Shown piece after piece: positions 41,405 to 49,945 of a DNA stretch of 64,000 nt. The stretch is from CAYQTL01 sp964420405 (GTDB lineage: Bacteria > Acidobacteriota > Thermoanaerobaculia > Thermoanaerobaculales > Sulfomarinibacteraceae). The notes below the pieces were generated by a model. It saw nothing but the letters and a program-made list of their open reading frames with translations. It did no database searches and was not told the DNA's origin. The position numbers and the translations under genes were made by a program. The DNA lies in the NCBI GenBank assembly GCA_964420405.1, contig CAYQTL010000016.1:1-64000 (forward strand), given 5' to 3'. Position 1 is the stretch's first letter; each line of letters begins with the position of its first letter.

Positions 41405-42114
41405 CGGCGCACCTCCCGCATCGCCGTCAGGTAGGGCAGGAAGCGGCTCTGCTTGCGCATCTCGGCGACGGCGTGGCCCTTCTCGGTGAGCGCCCCCGTC
41501 GGGCACACCTGGACGCACTTGCCGCAGCTCGTGCAGGTCTCGGAGGCCCCCCAGCGGCCGTCGAGATCCGTGACCACCCTGGCGTTGACGCCGCGGCCGG
41601 CGACGTCCCAGGTGTGCGCCCCCTCGATCTCGTCGCACACCCGGATGCACCGGCTGCAGAGGATGCACCGGTTCGGGTCGTGGACGAACCGCGGGTGGGT
41701 GGCGTCGATCTCGAACCGGGGGTACCGGTACGGCACCTCGACCTGGTCCATGCCGAGCCGGGCCGCCAGGCTCTGCAGCTCGCAGAAGCCGTTGGAGACA
41801 CACACGGCGCAGACGTGGCTGCGCTCGGAGAACAGCAGCTCGAGGATCGACCGGCGGTGGTTCCGCAGCCGCTCGGTGTCGGTGCGGACGTCCATCCCCT
41901 CCTCCACCCGGGTGACGCAGGCCGGCAGGAGCCGGTCGCCGCCGCCGATCTCCACCAGGCACAGCCGGCAGGCGCCGACGGTCGACAGCCCCTCGAGGAA
42001 GCAGAGCGTCGGGATGTCGATGCCGTTCTCGCGGGCGACCTCGAGCACGGTCTCGTCGTCGCGGGCGCCGATGTCGCGGCCGTCGATCCTGAGCGTGACG
42101 ATCCGAGGCGCCAT
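41401..42114 (-). CDS. hoxU: diaphorase ferredoxin subunit of NAD-linked hydrogenase
   Basis: This 237-residue protein has a plant-type [2Fe-2S] domain ([15 protein letters not shown]) and the His-Cys 4Fe-4S motif ([16 protein letters not shown]). Two 4Fe-4S motifs follow ([11 protein letters not shown] and [12 protein letters not shown]). It carries electrons between the hydrogenase dimer and the HoxEF diaphorase. The full cluster set contrasts with the related subunit at 15783-16460, which lacks the His-Cys site. It starts 2 bp after the hoxF stop. Confidence 0.95.
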   Translation of the reverse strand: MAPRIVTLRIDGRDIGARDDETVLEVARENGIDIPTLCFLEGLSTVGACRLCLVEIGGGDRLLPACVTRVEEGMDVRTDTERLRNHRRSILELLFSERSHVCAVCVSNGFCELQSLAARLGMDQVEVPYRYPRFEIDATHPRFVHDPNRCILCSRCIRVCDEIEGAHTWDVAGRGVNARVVTDLDGRWGASETCTSCGKCVQVCPTGALTEKGHAVAEMRKQSRFLPYLTAMREVRR

Positions 42115-42115
42115 C

Positions 42116-43729
42116 TCACACCTCCCCGGCGCCCGCCGGGGCGCCGACGTGCCGGAGGTACTCGTCGCGGTAGTGGCGCAGGGTCGACAGCACCGGGTTC
42201 GGCGCCGACTGACCCAGGCCGCACAGCGAGGTCGCGCGCACCATGTGACACATCCGCTCGAGCAGGTCGAGCTCCTCCGGGTTCGCCTCGCCGGCGGTGA
42301 TGCGCTCGAGCAGATCGTGCAGCTGGGCGGTCCCGACCCGGCACGGCACGCACTTGCCGCAGCTCTCGGTCATGCAGAACTCCATGAAGAACCGGGCGAC
42401 GTCGACCATGTCGGAGGTCTCGTCCATCACGATCATGCCGCCCGAGCCCATCATCGAGCCCAGCGCGCGGAGGCTCTCGTAGTCCACCGGCGTGTCGAAC
42501 AGGTCGGCCGGGATGCAGCCGCCGGAGGGCCCGCCGGTCTGGGCCGCCTTGCAGGTGTGGCCGTCGGGCACGCCGCCGCCGATCTCGTGCACGATCTCGG
42601 CCAGGGTGACGCCCATCGGGACCTCGATGAGGCCGGTGTTGCGGACCTTGCCGGCGAGGGCGAACACCTTGGTGCCGGCGCAGCCCGGGGTGCCGACGGC
42701 CGCGAACGCCTCCGCGCCGTCCCGCAGGATGGCCGGGACGTTGGCGTAGGTCTCGACGTTGTTGATGAGCGTCGGACGGCCCCACAGGCCGCGCTCGGCG
42801 GGGTACGGCGGCCGCGGCCGCGGGTGGCCCTGCCGGCCCTCGACGGAGGCGATCAGCGCCGTCTCCTCGCCGCACACGAAGGCGCCCGCGCCGAGCCGCA
42901 CCTCGATCTCGAGGCTGAAGGTGGTGCCGAGGATGCTCGGCCCCAGCAGGCCGAGCCGTCGCGCCCGCTTGATGGCCTTCTGGAGCCGCTCGATGGCCAG
43001 CGGGTACTCCGCCCGGACGTAGATGAACCCCTGGCTGGCGCCGACCGCGTAGGCCGCGATCGCCATCCCCTCGAGCACCCGGTGGGGGTCGGACTCGAGC
43101 ACCGAGCGGTCCATGAACGCGCCGGGGTCGCCCTCGTCGGCGTTGCAGATGACGTACTTGAGGGCGCCCTCGGCCTTGGCGACGGTCGACCACTTCAGGC
43201 CGGTCGGGTAACCGCCGCCGCCGCGACCGCGCAGCCCGGAGCGCGTGATCTCGTCGATCACCTCGAACGGCGTCCGCTCGGTGATCGCGCCGATGAAGCT
43301 CTCGTAGGCGCCGGCGGCGAGGGCGCTCTCGATCCGCTCGGGATCGACCCGGCCCGAGCTCTCGAGCACGATCCTGGTCTGGCGCGTGAAGAACGGGATG
43401 CCGGTGTCGACCACCAGCCGGTCCACCGGGTCGGCGCCGACCGAAGCCACCAGCTGCGGGGCGTCCTCGGCGGTCACGCGCCCGTACAGGACGCCATCGG
43501 GCTCGACGGCGACCAGCGTGCCACTCGCGCACAGCCCCATGCAGCCCACCCCGACCACCTCGACCTCGGGGCCGCGGTCGGCATCCGCCACGGCCCGAAC
43601 GAGCGCGTCGCGGACGACGGCGCCGTTGGGGCATCCCGACGCGGTGCACACCAGCAGCCGGTGCGGGTGGGACGCCTGCCGGTCGCGCTCGGCGCGGACG
43701 ACCTCCTCGATCTCGTCACGCGTCGCCAT
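42116..43729 (-). CDS. hoxF: NADH-binding diaphorase subunit of NAD-linked hydrogenase
   Basis: This 537-residue flavoprotein starts with a thioredoxin-like [2Fe-2S] domain ([19 protein letters not shown]). The FMN/NADH domain follows ([31 protein letters not shown]), then an SLBB region and a 4Fe-4S site ([12 protein letters not shown] and [12 protein letters not shown]). It oxidises or reduces NAD(H). Its start overlaps hoxE by 14 bp, indicating translational coupling. Confidence 0.95.
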   Translation of the reverse strand: MATRDEIEEVVRAERDRQASHPHRLLVCTASGCPNGAVVRDALVRAVADADRGPEVEVVGVGCMGLCASGTLVAVEPDGVLYGRVTAEDAPQLVASVGADPVDRLVVDTGIPFFTRQTRIVLESSGRVDPERIESALAAGAYESFIGAITERTPFEVIDEITRSGLRGRGGGGYPTGLKWSTVAKAEGALKYVICNADEGDPGAFMDRSVLESDPHRVLEGMAIAAYAVGASQGFIYVRAEYPLAIERLQKAIKRARRLGLLGPSILGTTFSLEIEVRLGAGAFVCGEETALIASVEGRQGHPRPRPPYPAERGLWGRPTLINNVETYANVPAILRDGAEAFAAVGTPGCAGTKVFALAGKVRNTGLIEVPMGVTLAEIVHEIGGGVPDGHTCKAAQTGGPSGGCIPADLFDTPVDYESLRALGSMMGSGGMIVMDETSDMVDVARFFMEFCMTESCGKCVPCRVGTAQLHDLLERITAGEANPEELDLLERMCHMVRATSLCGLGQSAPNPVLSTLRHYRDEYLRHVGAPAGAGEV

Positions 43730-44222
43730 GGGCCATGACCTCCCGGATCCGCTCCAGGGTCGACTCCGGCGTGAGGGCGCCGACCATGCGGTCGTCGATC
43801 ACCGCCACCGGCGCCTGGCCGCACGCCCCCAGGCAGCGGGCGCTGCGGAACGACAGCGAGCCGTCGGGCGCGGTCTGCCCGAGCTCGAGGCCGAGCTCGC
43901 TCCGCACCGCCTCGACGATCCCCGGCACCCCCTTGATGTAGCAGGCGGTCCCCGTGCACAGGATGCAGGTGTGGTCGCCGCGCGGCTCGAGGGAGAAGAA
44001 GTGGTAGAACGTCGCCACCCCGTAGACCCGGCTCAGCGGCGCCCGCAGGCTCTCGGCCACGAACCGGAGCGCCTCCGGCTCGAGGTGACCGAATGTCTCC
44101 TGGACCGTGTGCAGGGTCTCGATCAGGGCGTCGGGGCGGTAGCCGTGGCGGCGCATGGTCGCGCTCACCATCTTCCAGCGCGCGTCGTCGGACGGCGGTT
44201 TCGGCGGAGCCATGTAGTGCAT
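43716..44222 (-). CDS. hoxE: [2Fe-2S] diaphorase subunit of NAD-linked hydrogenase
   Basis: This 168-residue NuoE-type protein has cluster ligands in CTGTACYIKG and RCLGACGQAP. ATG 44222 is preceded eight bases upstream by GGGAGG; an internal ATG at 44213 is a less likely start. It is the first gene of hoxEFUYH. The HoxE-containing, five-subunit form is the bidirectional group 3d hydrogenase typical of cyanobacteria and other phyla. The promoter region upstream is described separately. Confidence 0.93.
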   Translation of the reverse strand: MHYMAPPKPPSDDARWKMVSATMRRHGYRPDALIETLHTVQETFGHLEPEALRFVAESLRAPLSRVYGVATFYHFFSLEPRGDHTCILCTGTACYIKGVPGIVEAVRSELGLELGQTAPDGSLSFRSARCLGACGQAPVAVIDDRMVGALTPESTLERIREVMAHGDA

Positions 44223-44243
44223 CGGACGGGCCTCCCGACGACC

Positions 44244-44260
44244 CCGGGGAGACTCCCCGG
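44244..44260. promoter_or_regulatory. perfect 17-bp dyad in the hox leader
   Basis: CCGGGGAGACTCCCCGG has 8-bp arms and a single central base. It lies between the predicted start point and the hoxE ribosome site (GGGAGG). As DNA it could be an operator just downstream of the start. With a one-base loop it is a poor RNA hairpin unless inner pairs open. Confidence 0.45.
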
Positions 44261-44265
44261 AGCGT

Positions 44266-44315
44266 CACCACGAACATACGTCCAGGCTCGCCGCCGGTCA
44301 AGTGAATTTTTTCAC
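44266..44315 (-). promoter_or_regulatory. hox promoter with CRP/FNR-family site
   Basis: On the minus strand TTGACC (44296-44301) is followed after exactly 17 bp by TATGTT (44273-44278), a good sigma-70 match in very GC-rich DNA. The start would be near 44266, giving a ~44-nt leader before hoxE. Immediately upstream, GTGA-N6-TCAC (44302-44315) matches the CRP/FNR-superfamily dyad and is centred about 42 bp before the start. That is the class II activator position. The regulator identity is not known. Confidence 0.6.
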
Positions 44316-44697
44316 GACGCCTAGCCGGCAGTCGTTGTGGACGATCTCGCCCCGCACATGTCCACCGCCGGAGGTCGCGGATACTGCGCCTCCCCCTGCC
44401 GGCGCGTGTCCGGACAACCATCCATATTGAGACGCAACCGCGGATCCGGCCGGGCACCCGCCGGCACCCCGTCCGATCCCGTCCAGCCGGCCCGAAGGCC
44501 GCACGCCGCGCGTCGAGTACGCGCCCATCTCCCCCGATGCCGGACGCCGGCGTCTCGACGACACAGAGGGCCGCCGGCCGCTGTCGGGGCTCCGCCCCAC
44601 CCTCGCGGCAACGCGCCTTCCCACCGTCACACCTTCACACCCCGAAACCGCCGGACGTCCGACGTCCGACTTGCGCCGCACGGCCCGCCGATGGATC
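44316..44697. other. spacer between hox promoter and GGDEF gene
   Basis: About 380 bases with no supported gene. A short direct repeat of CGTCCGA lies near 44656-44670 just before the next gene. I see no clear promoter for the response-regulator gene. Confidence 0.35.
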
Positions 44698-46251
44698 ATG
44701 AAGGGGATGTCCGACAACGAGTTACCCGCCGGGGGCGGCTCCGGTCCACGGATCCTGGTGGTGGACGACAGCCCCACGGGGCGGGCGGTCGCGGCTCGCG
44801 TCCTCGCGGCCGCGGGCTTCCGCGTCGAGACCGCCGCCTCCGGCGAGGAGGCATTCGAGCGCTGCCTGGCCGAGGTGTTCGACCTGGTGGTGTCGGACCT
44901 CCAGATGGGGGCGGTGTCGGGCTCGCAGCTGTGCCGGCTGCTGCACTCCGAGCCTTCCACGGCCGACATGCCGGTGATCCTGTTGACCAGCGCCGACGAC
45001 CCCAGGAGCCGTTTCTGGGGCCGCGCGTCGGGGGCGCTCGCCCACGTGTCGAAGAACGACCTCAACGAGCGGCTGGTGCACGAGGCGCGTCGCGTGGTCG
45101 GGATCGCCCCACGCCGGCAGGAGCTCAACGCCGGCGCCGAGGTGCCGGCCGCGCCGGTCGAGCGCCTCGCCCGGCTTCTCGACGAGCTGCTGTTCGAGAG
45201 CACGCTCGCCGCCGAGATCCGCCAGCTCGTGTCGTCGGCCGCCGAGCCGCGTCGCTTCTGCCGTGGCCTGCTCGAGCTCGTCGCCGAGGTCGCCGGCTGC
45301 GACTACCTGGCGGTCCGGCTGATGGGGTCGGACGGAGGCGTTGTCGCGGTCCACGCGCGGGGGCCGTGGCCGGTCGAAGATCACGAGGGCTGTCGCGGGC
45401 TCGGATGCGACGTTCCGGCGCCTGCCGACCTCCAGGTGCTGCGCGGTCCGTCGTCGGCGACCGGACCGGTGACGGTCTCCGACGTGCTCCGGCTCGACCT
45501 CGGAACCGGGGGCGTGGTTGCCGGCGAGATCGCGGCCGCCGCCTCCCGCGGCCGGATCGCGCCGGGCGACCGCGCGCTGCTCGGGATGGTGGCCGTCGAG
45601 GCGGCGGTGCTGACCCGGACCGTCACCCTGCTCGAGGAGACCCGGCGGCTGGCCACGACCGACCCGCTGACGGGGATCGCCAACCGGCGCCGGATCCTCG
45701 AGGTCCTCGACGACGAGATCGAGCGCTCGCGCCGCTACACGGGCACCCTGTCGGTGCTCGTGGCGGACGTCGACCGGTTCAAACGGATCAACGACCGTTG
45801 GGGGCACACCGCCGGCGACACCGCCCTGGTCGCGGTCGCCCGCTGCCTCGACGACCAGCTACGCCGGGTCGACCGCGTCGGCCGCTGGGGAGGCGAGGAG
45901 TTCCTCGTCGTCCTGCCCCAGACCACCGAGTCGGGCGCCATCCAGGCCGCCGAGCGCCTGCGCGCGTGCGTCGCCGGCATCCGCCTCGACGAGCTCCCCG
46001 CCACCCGGCTCACCGTCAGCATCGGCGTCGCCACCCTCCTGCCGGAGGAGGACGCCGACCGGCTGGTCGCCCGCGCCGACAACGCCATGTACACCGCCAA
46101 GCACGGCGGCCGCAACCGCGTCGAGGTCGCGGTGGCCGCCCACAGCCGCCGACCGTCCGATCCCGATCCGATTCCGGTTGCCGATCCCGATCCCGATCCC
46201 GGTCCCGACGGGTGCGGAGGCGTCCCCGCGAGCACCGGCCGGGCCCGCTGA
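44698..46251 (+). CDS. response regulator diguanylate cyclase (REC-GAF-like-GGDEF)
   Basis: This 517-residue protein is read from ATG 44698; ATG 44707 is possible. The receiver domain (~15-135) has ILVVDDS and the phosphoacceptor Asp in LVVSDLQMG. A middle ~180-residue region is GAF-like. The C-terminal GGDEF domain carries the intact active-site GRWGGEEF and DPLTGIANRR, but I do not see an RxxD inhibitory site directly before it beyond RRVD. It should make cyclic di-GMP on phosphorylation. The last ~25 residues (DPDPIPVADPDPDPGPDG) come from a GATCCC microsatellite. It directly precedes the exopolysaccharide locus, a common c-di-GMP target. Confidence 0.9.
   Translation: MKGMSDNELPAGGGSGPRILVVDDSPTGRAVAARVLAAAGFRVETAASGEEAFERCLAEVFDLVVSDLQMGAVSGSQLCRLLHSEPSTADMPVILLTSADDPRSRFWGRASGALAHVSKNDLNERLVHEARRVVGIAPRRQELNAGAEVPAAPVERLARLLDELLFESTLAAEIRQLVSSAAEPRRFCRGLLELVAEVAGCDYLAVRLMGSDGGVVAVHARGPWPVEDHEGCRGLGCDVPAPADLQVLRGPSSATGPVTVSDVLRLDLGTGGVVAGEIAAAASRGRIAPGDRALLGMVAVEAAVLTRTVTLLEETRRLATTDPLTGIANRRRILEVLDDEIERSRRYTGTLSVLVADVDRFKRINDRWGHTAGDTALVAVARCLDDQLRRVDRVGRWGGEEFLVVLPQTTESGAIQAAERLRACVAGIRLDELPATRLTVSIGVATLLPEEDADRLVARADNAMYTAKHGGRNRVEVAVAAHSRRPSDPDPIPVADPDPDPGPDGCGGVPASTGRAR
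46159..46212 (+). repeat. GATCCC hexamer microsatellite inside the GGDEF gene 3' end
   Basis: GATCCC units with variants (GATTCC, GGTCCC) encode Asp-Pro repeats at the C-terminus of the diguanylate cyclase. It matches the intergenic arrays at 18081-18116 and, inverted, at 18431-18450 and 19728-19764. Confidence 0.7.
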
Positions 46252-46271
46252 CGGGGGGTGCTGGATGGCGC

Positions 46272-47384
46272 CTACACCCGTCTCCACAGCTCGAGACAGT
46301 GGCGGGCCTGAGCCTCCCAGGACGTCGAGCCGAGCCCGATCGCGGTTCCGACGGTCCCGTGCGGGCGGCGATCGGCGAGCAGCGCCGGCAGGGACCGCAG
46401 GACCCGCCCCCGCACCGGCTCGAGGGCGACCCCGAGGGGCACCAGCCCCCGCGCGCCGAGCACCCGCAGATGGCGAACGACTGCGGCCGGACACCTGCGT
46501 CCGCTGTACAGCCGCCGACGCCCCGCGTACTCCGACCACGACCCGACCACCGTACCCGTCCGACGTTCCTCCGCCGCCCGCCAAGCGGCGAGCACCGCCG
46601 CCCGGGCCTCCTCGACGCGCCCCGCGAGGACCGGGTCTGGGGGAGCCGGCGTCGGCCGCAACCGGTACGAGGTGGCCTCGCCCCCCCGCTCGATCAGCGC
46701 CGCACGGTCGACCCCGGCCAGGGACGGCACCATGGCATCGGTCAAGGCCTCGAGGCGTCGCCCGTACCCGACGCGGAACCGCCCAGCCAGCGAGACCGCC
46801 GCGGACACCACCGCCAGCCACGTCTTGTGGACGAACTTCCAGACCCGCTCGGGCGGTAGCTCGTCGAGCTGCACCCACAGCAGCAACGCCGCCCGGTTGG
46901 CGAGGTACTCGGTCACCTCGACCAGGGGCAGTCTCTCCTCGGGCATCGACGGCGCCCGCGACAGGACGTCCGGCGGTCCCACCAGCACCCGGTGGCCCGC
47001 GATCAGCTCGCACCACATCATGGTGAACTCGAGCCGCGGCAACGCCTCCCACCGCACCGGCGCCAGCTCGACCTCGACCCCGAGCCGGTCCTCGAGCCGG
47101 CGACCGAGCGCGGCGAGGGCCGCGCGCAACGCCGGCATCCGCCACACGGGCACGCCCCGCACGACCGCAAACAGGTCGTAGTCGTTCGAGGGCTGCCACC
47201 TGCCGTCCGTTTCCACGCCGCCACCCTCGCCGCGCCCGTAACCGCCGCCGAGCACGAGGGCCGTCACACCCGGCACTCTCTCCGCCCCGACCTCGGCCAC
47301 GATCCGATCGAGGTCCCGTGCCACCCGGCGCTCGATGGCCGGCTCGCCGAGCGGCGTGAACGGGACCGAGGGGTCAGGTGCCAT
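46272..47384 (-). CDS. nucleotidyltransferase-fold protein of the exopolysaccharide locus
   Basis: This 370-residue protein starts at ATG 47384, overlapping the GT2 gene by 11 bp. Its N-terminus has the nucleotidyltransferase core LVLGGGYGRGEGG followed by PSNDYDLFAVV, the G-x-G and D-x-D pattern of the pol-beta superfamily. A helical C-terminal region follows. It could transfer a nucleotidyl or phosphoryl group to a sugar or protein, but no specific family is clear. It is the last leftward gene of the cluster. Confidence 0.7.
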   Translation of the reverse strand: MAPDPSVPFTPLGEPAIERRVARDLDRIVAEVGAERVPGVTALVLGGGYGRGEGGGVETDGRWQPSNDYDLFAVVRGVPVWRMPALRAALAALGRRLEDRLGVEVELAPVRWEALPRLEFTMMWCELIAGHRVLVGPPDVLSRAPSMPEERLPLVEVTEYLANRAALLLWVQLDELPPERVWKFVHKTWLAVVSAAVSLAGRFRVGYGRRLEALTDAMVPSLAGVDRAALIERGGEATSYRLRPTPAPPDPVLAGRVEEARAAVLAAWRAAEERRTGTVVGSWSEYAGRRRLYSGRRCPAAVVRHLRVLGARGLVPLGVALEPVRGRVLRSLPALLADRRPHGTVGTAIGLGSTSWEAQARHCLELWRRV

Positions 47385-48240
47385 CGTGTGTCGCGAGCGC
47401 AGACCGGAGCCCGCGCCAGTAGGCGTGCCGCTGCACGAGCCGGTGCACCGGGCTGTCGAGCAGCGCCCGCAGGTGGCCGCCGCGCAGGCACCAGCGGAGG
47501 TCCCGCACGATCTCGGCCCCCGCCCGCACCGGTACCGCGCGAAGCCAGCTCGACGGCAGCATCGACCGCGGGTAGATCCTCGCGTCGGCCCGGCCCTCGC
47601 CGTGGTACCGCCGGCGCATGTCGGAGACGGTGTAGTTGTGGGAGTGCATCGCCACCGAACGCGGAGCGTAGGCGATCCGCCACCCCTCCTGTCGTCGCTG
47701 CCAGCTCCAGTGAACGTCCTCGGAGTACCGGATGTCGGGATCGAACGGCGACTCGCGCCACACCGAGCGCCGTATGGCCGACGACGCCATCGAGAAGAAG
47801 TGTCCCCACCCCGATGCCACCGTGCCGTCGCCGAACGCCCGCTCGTAGTCCTTGACCACGAGAGGATGGGCGTCCGGTCGCGGCACCTGTCGTCCGTAGA
47901 CTGCGGCCACCCTCGCGTCGGTTTCGAAGGGCTCGAGCAGCTCGGCGAGCCACTCCCGGTGCTGGGGGGTACAGTCGGAGTTGACGAAGACTCCGTACGG
48001 CTCGTCGCCGAGCTCCATCCCTTGGTTGAGCACCCGGCCCGGCACGTAGCTGCCGGGCTGGATCCGGTGCAGCTCGAGCGGGTAGCGGCGGAGGATCCCG
48101 ACCGAGCCGTCGGTCGACCCCGAGTCGATCGCCACCACTCGGAACGACGGCCCCTGCTGGGCGAACACGGCATCGAGGGTCGCACCGACGACCCATGCGT
48201 CGTTGAAGCAGCGGACCACGATCAACGCGGTCGACGTCAC
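47374..48240 (-). CDS. family 2 glycosyltransferase
   Basis: This 288-residue protein starts at GTG 48240, which overlaps the ligase stop (GTGA) and follows GGAGGGG. It shows GT-A features: an N-terminal VVRCFNDAW nucleotide-binding strand, IDSGSTDGS, and the acidic motif FVNSDCTP. The region HFFSMASSAIRRSVW and SEDVHWSWQ contains the ED acid-base candidate. It is similar to rhamnosyl or related transferases and is cytoplasmic or membrane-peripheral. Donor and acceptor sugars are unknown. Confidence 0.88.
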   Translation of the reverse strand: MTSTALIVVRCFNDAWVVGATLDAVFAQQGPSFRVVAIDSGSTDGSVGILRRYPLELHRIQPGSYVPGRVLNQGMELGDEPYGVFVNSDCTPQHREWLAELLEPFETDARVAAVYGRQVPRPDAHPLVVKDYERAFGDGTVASGWGHFFSMASSAIRRSVWRESPFDPDIRYSEDVHWSWQRRQEGWRIAYAPRSVAMHSHNYTVSDMRRRYHGEGRADARIYPRSMLPSSWLRAVPVRAGAEIVRDLRWCLRGGHLRALLDSPVHRLVQRHAYWRGLRSALATHDGT

Positions 48241-49577
48241 AACCCCCCCTCCCGGCCCGCGAACCCCCGCAGGCGGACCCTCCACCGCGTCACCCGCCGG
48301 CCGCGGGGCAGGCAGACGACGGCGGCCATCACTCCGAGCATGCCATGGAAGGTGAACGAAAGGGCGGTCTGGCGCACCGCCCACTCGAGCCACGACTGCA
48401 GCAGCACCGTTGTGAGCCCGCCGAGCCAGCCGATCATCCACACCGTCCGCAGGTCCTCCGCGGCCCGCGTGAGGAGGAACCGCCCGGTCGTCCAGTACGC
48501 TGCCGCCACCACGCCGAGCAGTGCAGCCAGCCCGGGCCAGCCAGTCTCGCCGAGGGTGAGGAAGTAGAGATTGTGGCACAGGCCACCCTGGTCCAGCCCG
48601 CCGAGATACGGTTCGGCGTAGGTGGTCTGATCGGTGGCGTACGAGTAGTTGTTGAGCCCGACACCGAGGAACCTGTCCGCTGCCATCTCCCGGGCGCTCG
48701 CGTTGAAGCTGTGTCTCGCTTCGCCGGACGCCGCCGGCGCCTCTCGGATCCGCCGCACCATCTTCTCCACGGCCACGGTCCCGGGGGGCACCGCCAGCAC
48801 CGCCATCAGCGCCAGCAGCAGGAGCTTGCGCTGTCTCGCGCGCAGCCACAGCGATGCCGGCACCACGATCGCCACAGCGACGAACATGGCAACCCACGAG
48901 CCCCTCGACAGGGTCAGCACCACTGACGCGGCGCCTGCGCCGACCACTCCGACCAGGAGCCACCCGAACCGAGACGGCACGTTGAGCAGGTAGGAGAGCA
49001 CGATCGGCAGGTGGATGTTGAGAAACATCCCGAGGGTGTTGGCGTGGCTGAAATCGGCCCTCGCCCGGTAGGTGCCACCGAGGTAGTCATATGCGACATG
49101 GACGGCTTCGATCCCGACCACCGCCACCGAGGTCCACACCAGCCATCGCAGGTCCTCCTCGTCCCGCACCGCGTTGGCGACGACCAGCAGCACGAGCAGG
49201 TCCCGCACCAGCTTCAGCAGCCCGAAACCGGCGTACAGCGGCACGAACGCCGCCCAGGATGAGACCGCAGCGAGGACGACGAACAGGATCGCCATCGGAC
49301 CCACCGGTGACGCCATCCGCAGGCGCAGCGGCCGAACGCCCGCCAGGACGGAGACCGCGAGTCCGATCACGACCATGTCGAGCGTGCCGACCTCGAAACC
49401 CCGCACCCAGCCTCGGTACTCCTCCCTCGAGAGGTAGTTGACGTCGACGATCTCGAGCACGCCGAGGAACAGCAGGCAGAGGTAGACCCGCCGGACCCGC
49501 GGCCAGACGACCGCGAGCGCCGAGAGGCCGCCGGTTCCGAGCAGGAACACGACGGTGAAGACCGCTTGCTTGCTCAC
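48237..49577 (-). CDS. O-antigen ligase/polymerase-like membrane protein
   Basis: This 446-residue protein has 10-12 predicted helices. The Wzy_C-type signature is present in the large loop: FLGVGLNNYSYATD then GLCHNLYFLTLGETG, with the conserved His before Asn. Proteins of this family polymerise or ligate lipid-linked polysaccharide at the periplasmic face. In this locus, with a flippase and a Wzc-like protein, a Wzy polymerase role is likely. Confidence 0.85.
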   Translation of the reverse strand: MSKQAVFTVVFLLGTGGLSALAVVWPRVRRVYLCLLFLGVLEIVDVNYLSREEYRGWVRGFEVGTLDMVVIGLAVSVLAGVRPLRLRMASPVGPMAILFVVLAAVSSWAAFVPLYAGFGLLKLVRDLLVLLVVANAVRDEEDLRWLVWTSVAVVGIEAVHVAYDYLGGTYRARADFSHANTLGMFLNIHLPIVLSYLLNVPSRFGWLLVGVVGAGAASVVLTLSRGSWVAMFVAVAIVVPASLWLRARQRKLLLLALMAVLAVPPGTVAVEKMVRRIREAPAASGEARHSFNASAREMAADRFLGVGLNNYSYATDQTTYAEPYLGGLDQGGLCHNLYFLTLGETGWPGLAALLGVVAAAYWTTGRFLLTRAAEDLRTVWMIGWLGGLTTVLLQSWLEWAVRQTALSFTFHGMLGVMAAVVCLPRGRRVTRWRVRLRGFAGREGGL

Positions 49578-49587
49578 CGCCGCGGCG

Positions 49588-49920
49588 TCACGAGAAGCTG
49601 GCGACCGCCTCGTCGGCGTCCACGAACACGTCGAAGACCCGGTACATCCGGGTCAGCTCGAAGATCGCCTTGACGGGAGCCGACATGCCGCACAGCTTGA
49701 CGGTTCCCCCTGCGCTGCGCGCCTCCCGAAGGGCGGTCAGCAGTGCGCCGAGGCCCGACGAGTCGATGAAGTTGACGGGGGACAGGTCGATCACGAGATC
49801 GTGCCGGCCCGACGCCACCAGCTCGGTGAACAGCGCCTTGGCGCGCGATGCGTTGCGCGCGTCCAGCTCGTCCTCGCTCCGGATCAACGTCACCTCTCCA
49901 TGCTGCTCGGTCTCGAACAT
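49588..49920 (-). CDS. STAS-domain anti-sigma-factor antagonist
   Basis: This 110-residue protein is a single STAS domain with the phosphorylatable-serine motif in FIDSSGLGALLTAL. Members switch partners with anti-sigma kinases such as SpoIIAB/RsbW types, depending on serine phosphorylation. No kinase or phosphatase partner lies in the window. It is embedded between the ligase and the WecG-fusion genes, 10 bp and 25 bp from them, so it is expressed with the exopolysaccharide operon. Confidence 0.9.
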   Translation of the reverse strand: MFETEQHGEVTLIRSEDELDARNASRAKALFTELVASGRHDLVIDLSPVNFIDSSGLGALLTALREARSAGGTVKLCGMSAPVKAIFELTRMYRVFDVFVDADEAVASFS

Positions 49921-49945
49921 CGTCCCTCCTTCACTCTCGCTGTCG

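Noticed and set aside
44244..44260. Rho-independent terminator at the GGGGAG/CTCCCC dyad
   Set aside because: There is no T-run after the dyad on either strand, and a one-base loop is unsuited to a terminator hairpin; an operator reading is preferred.
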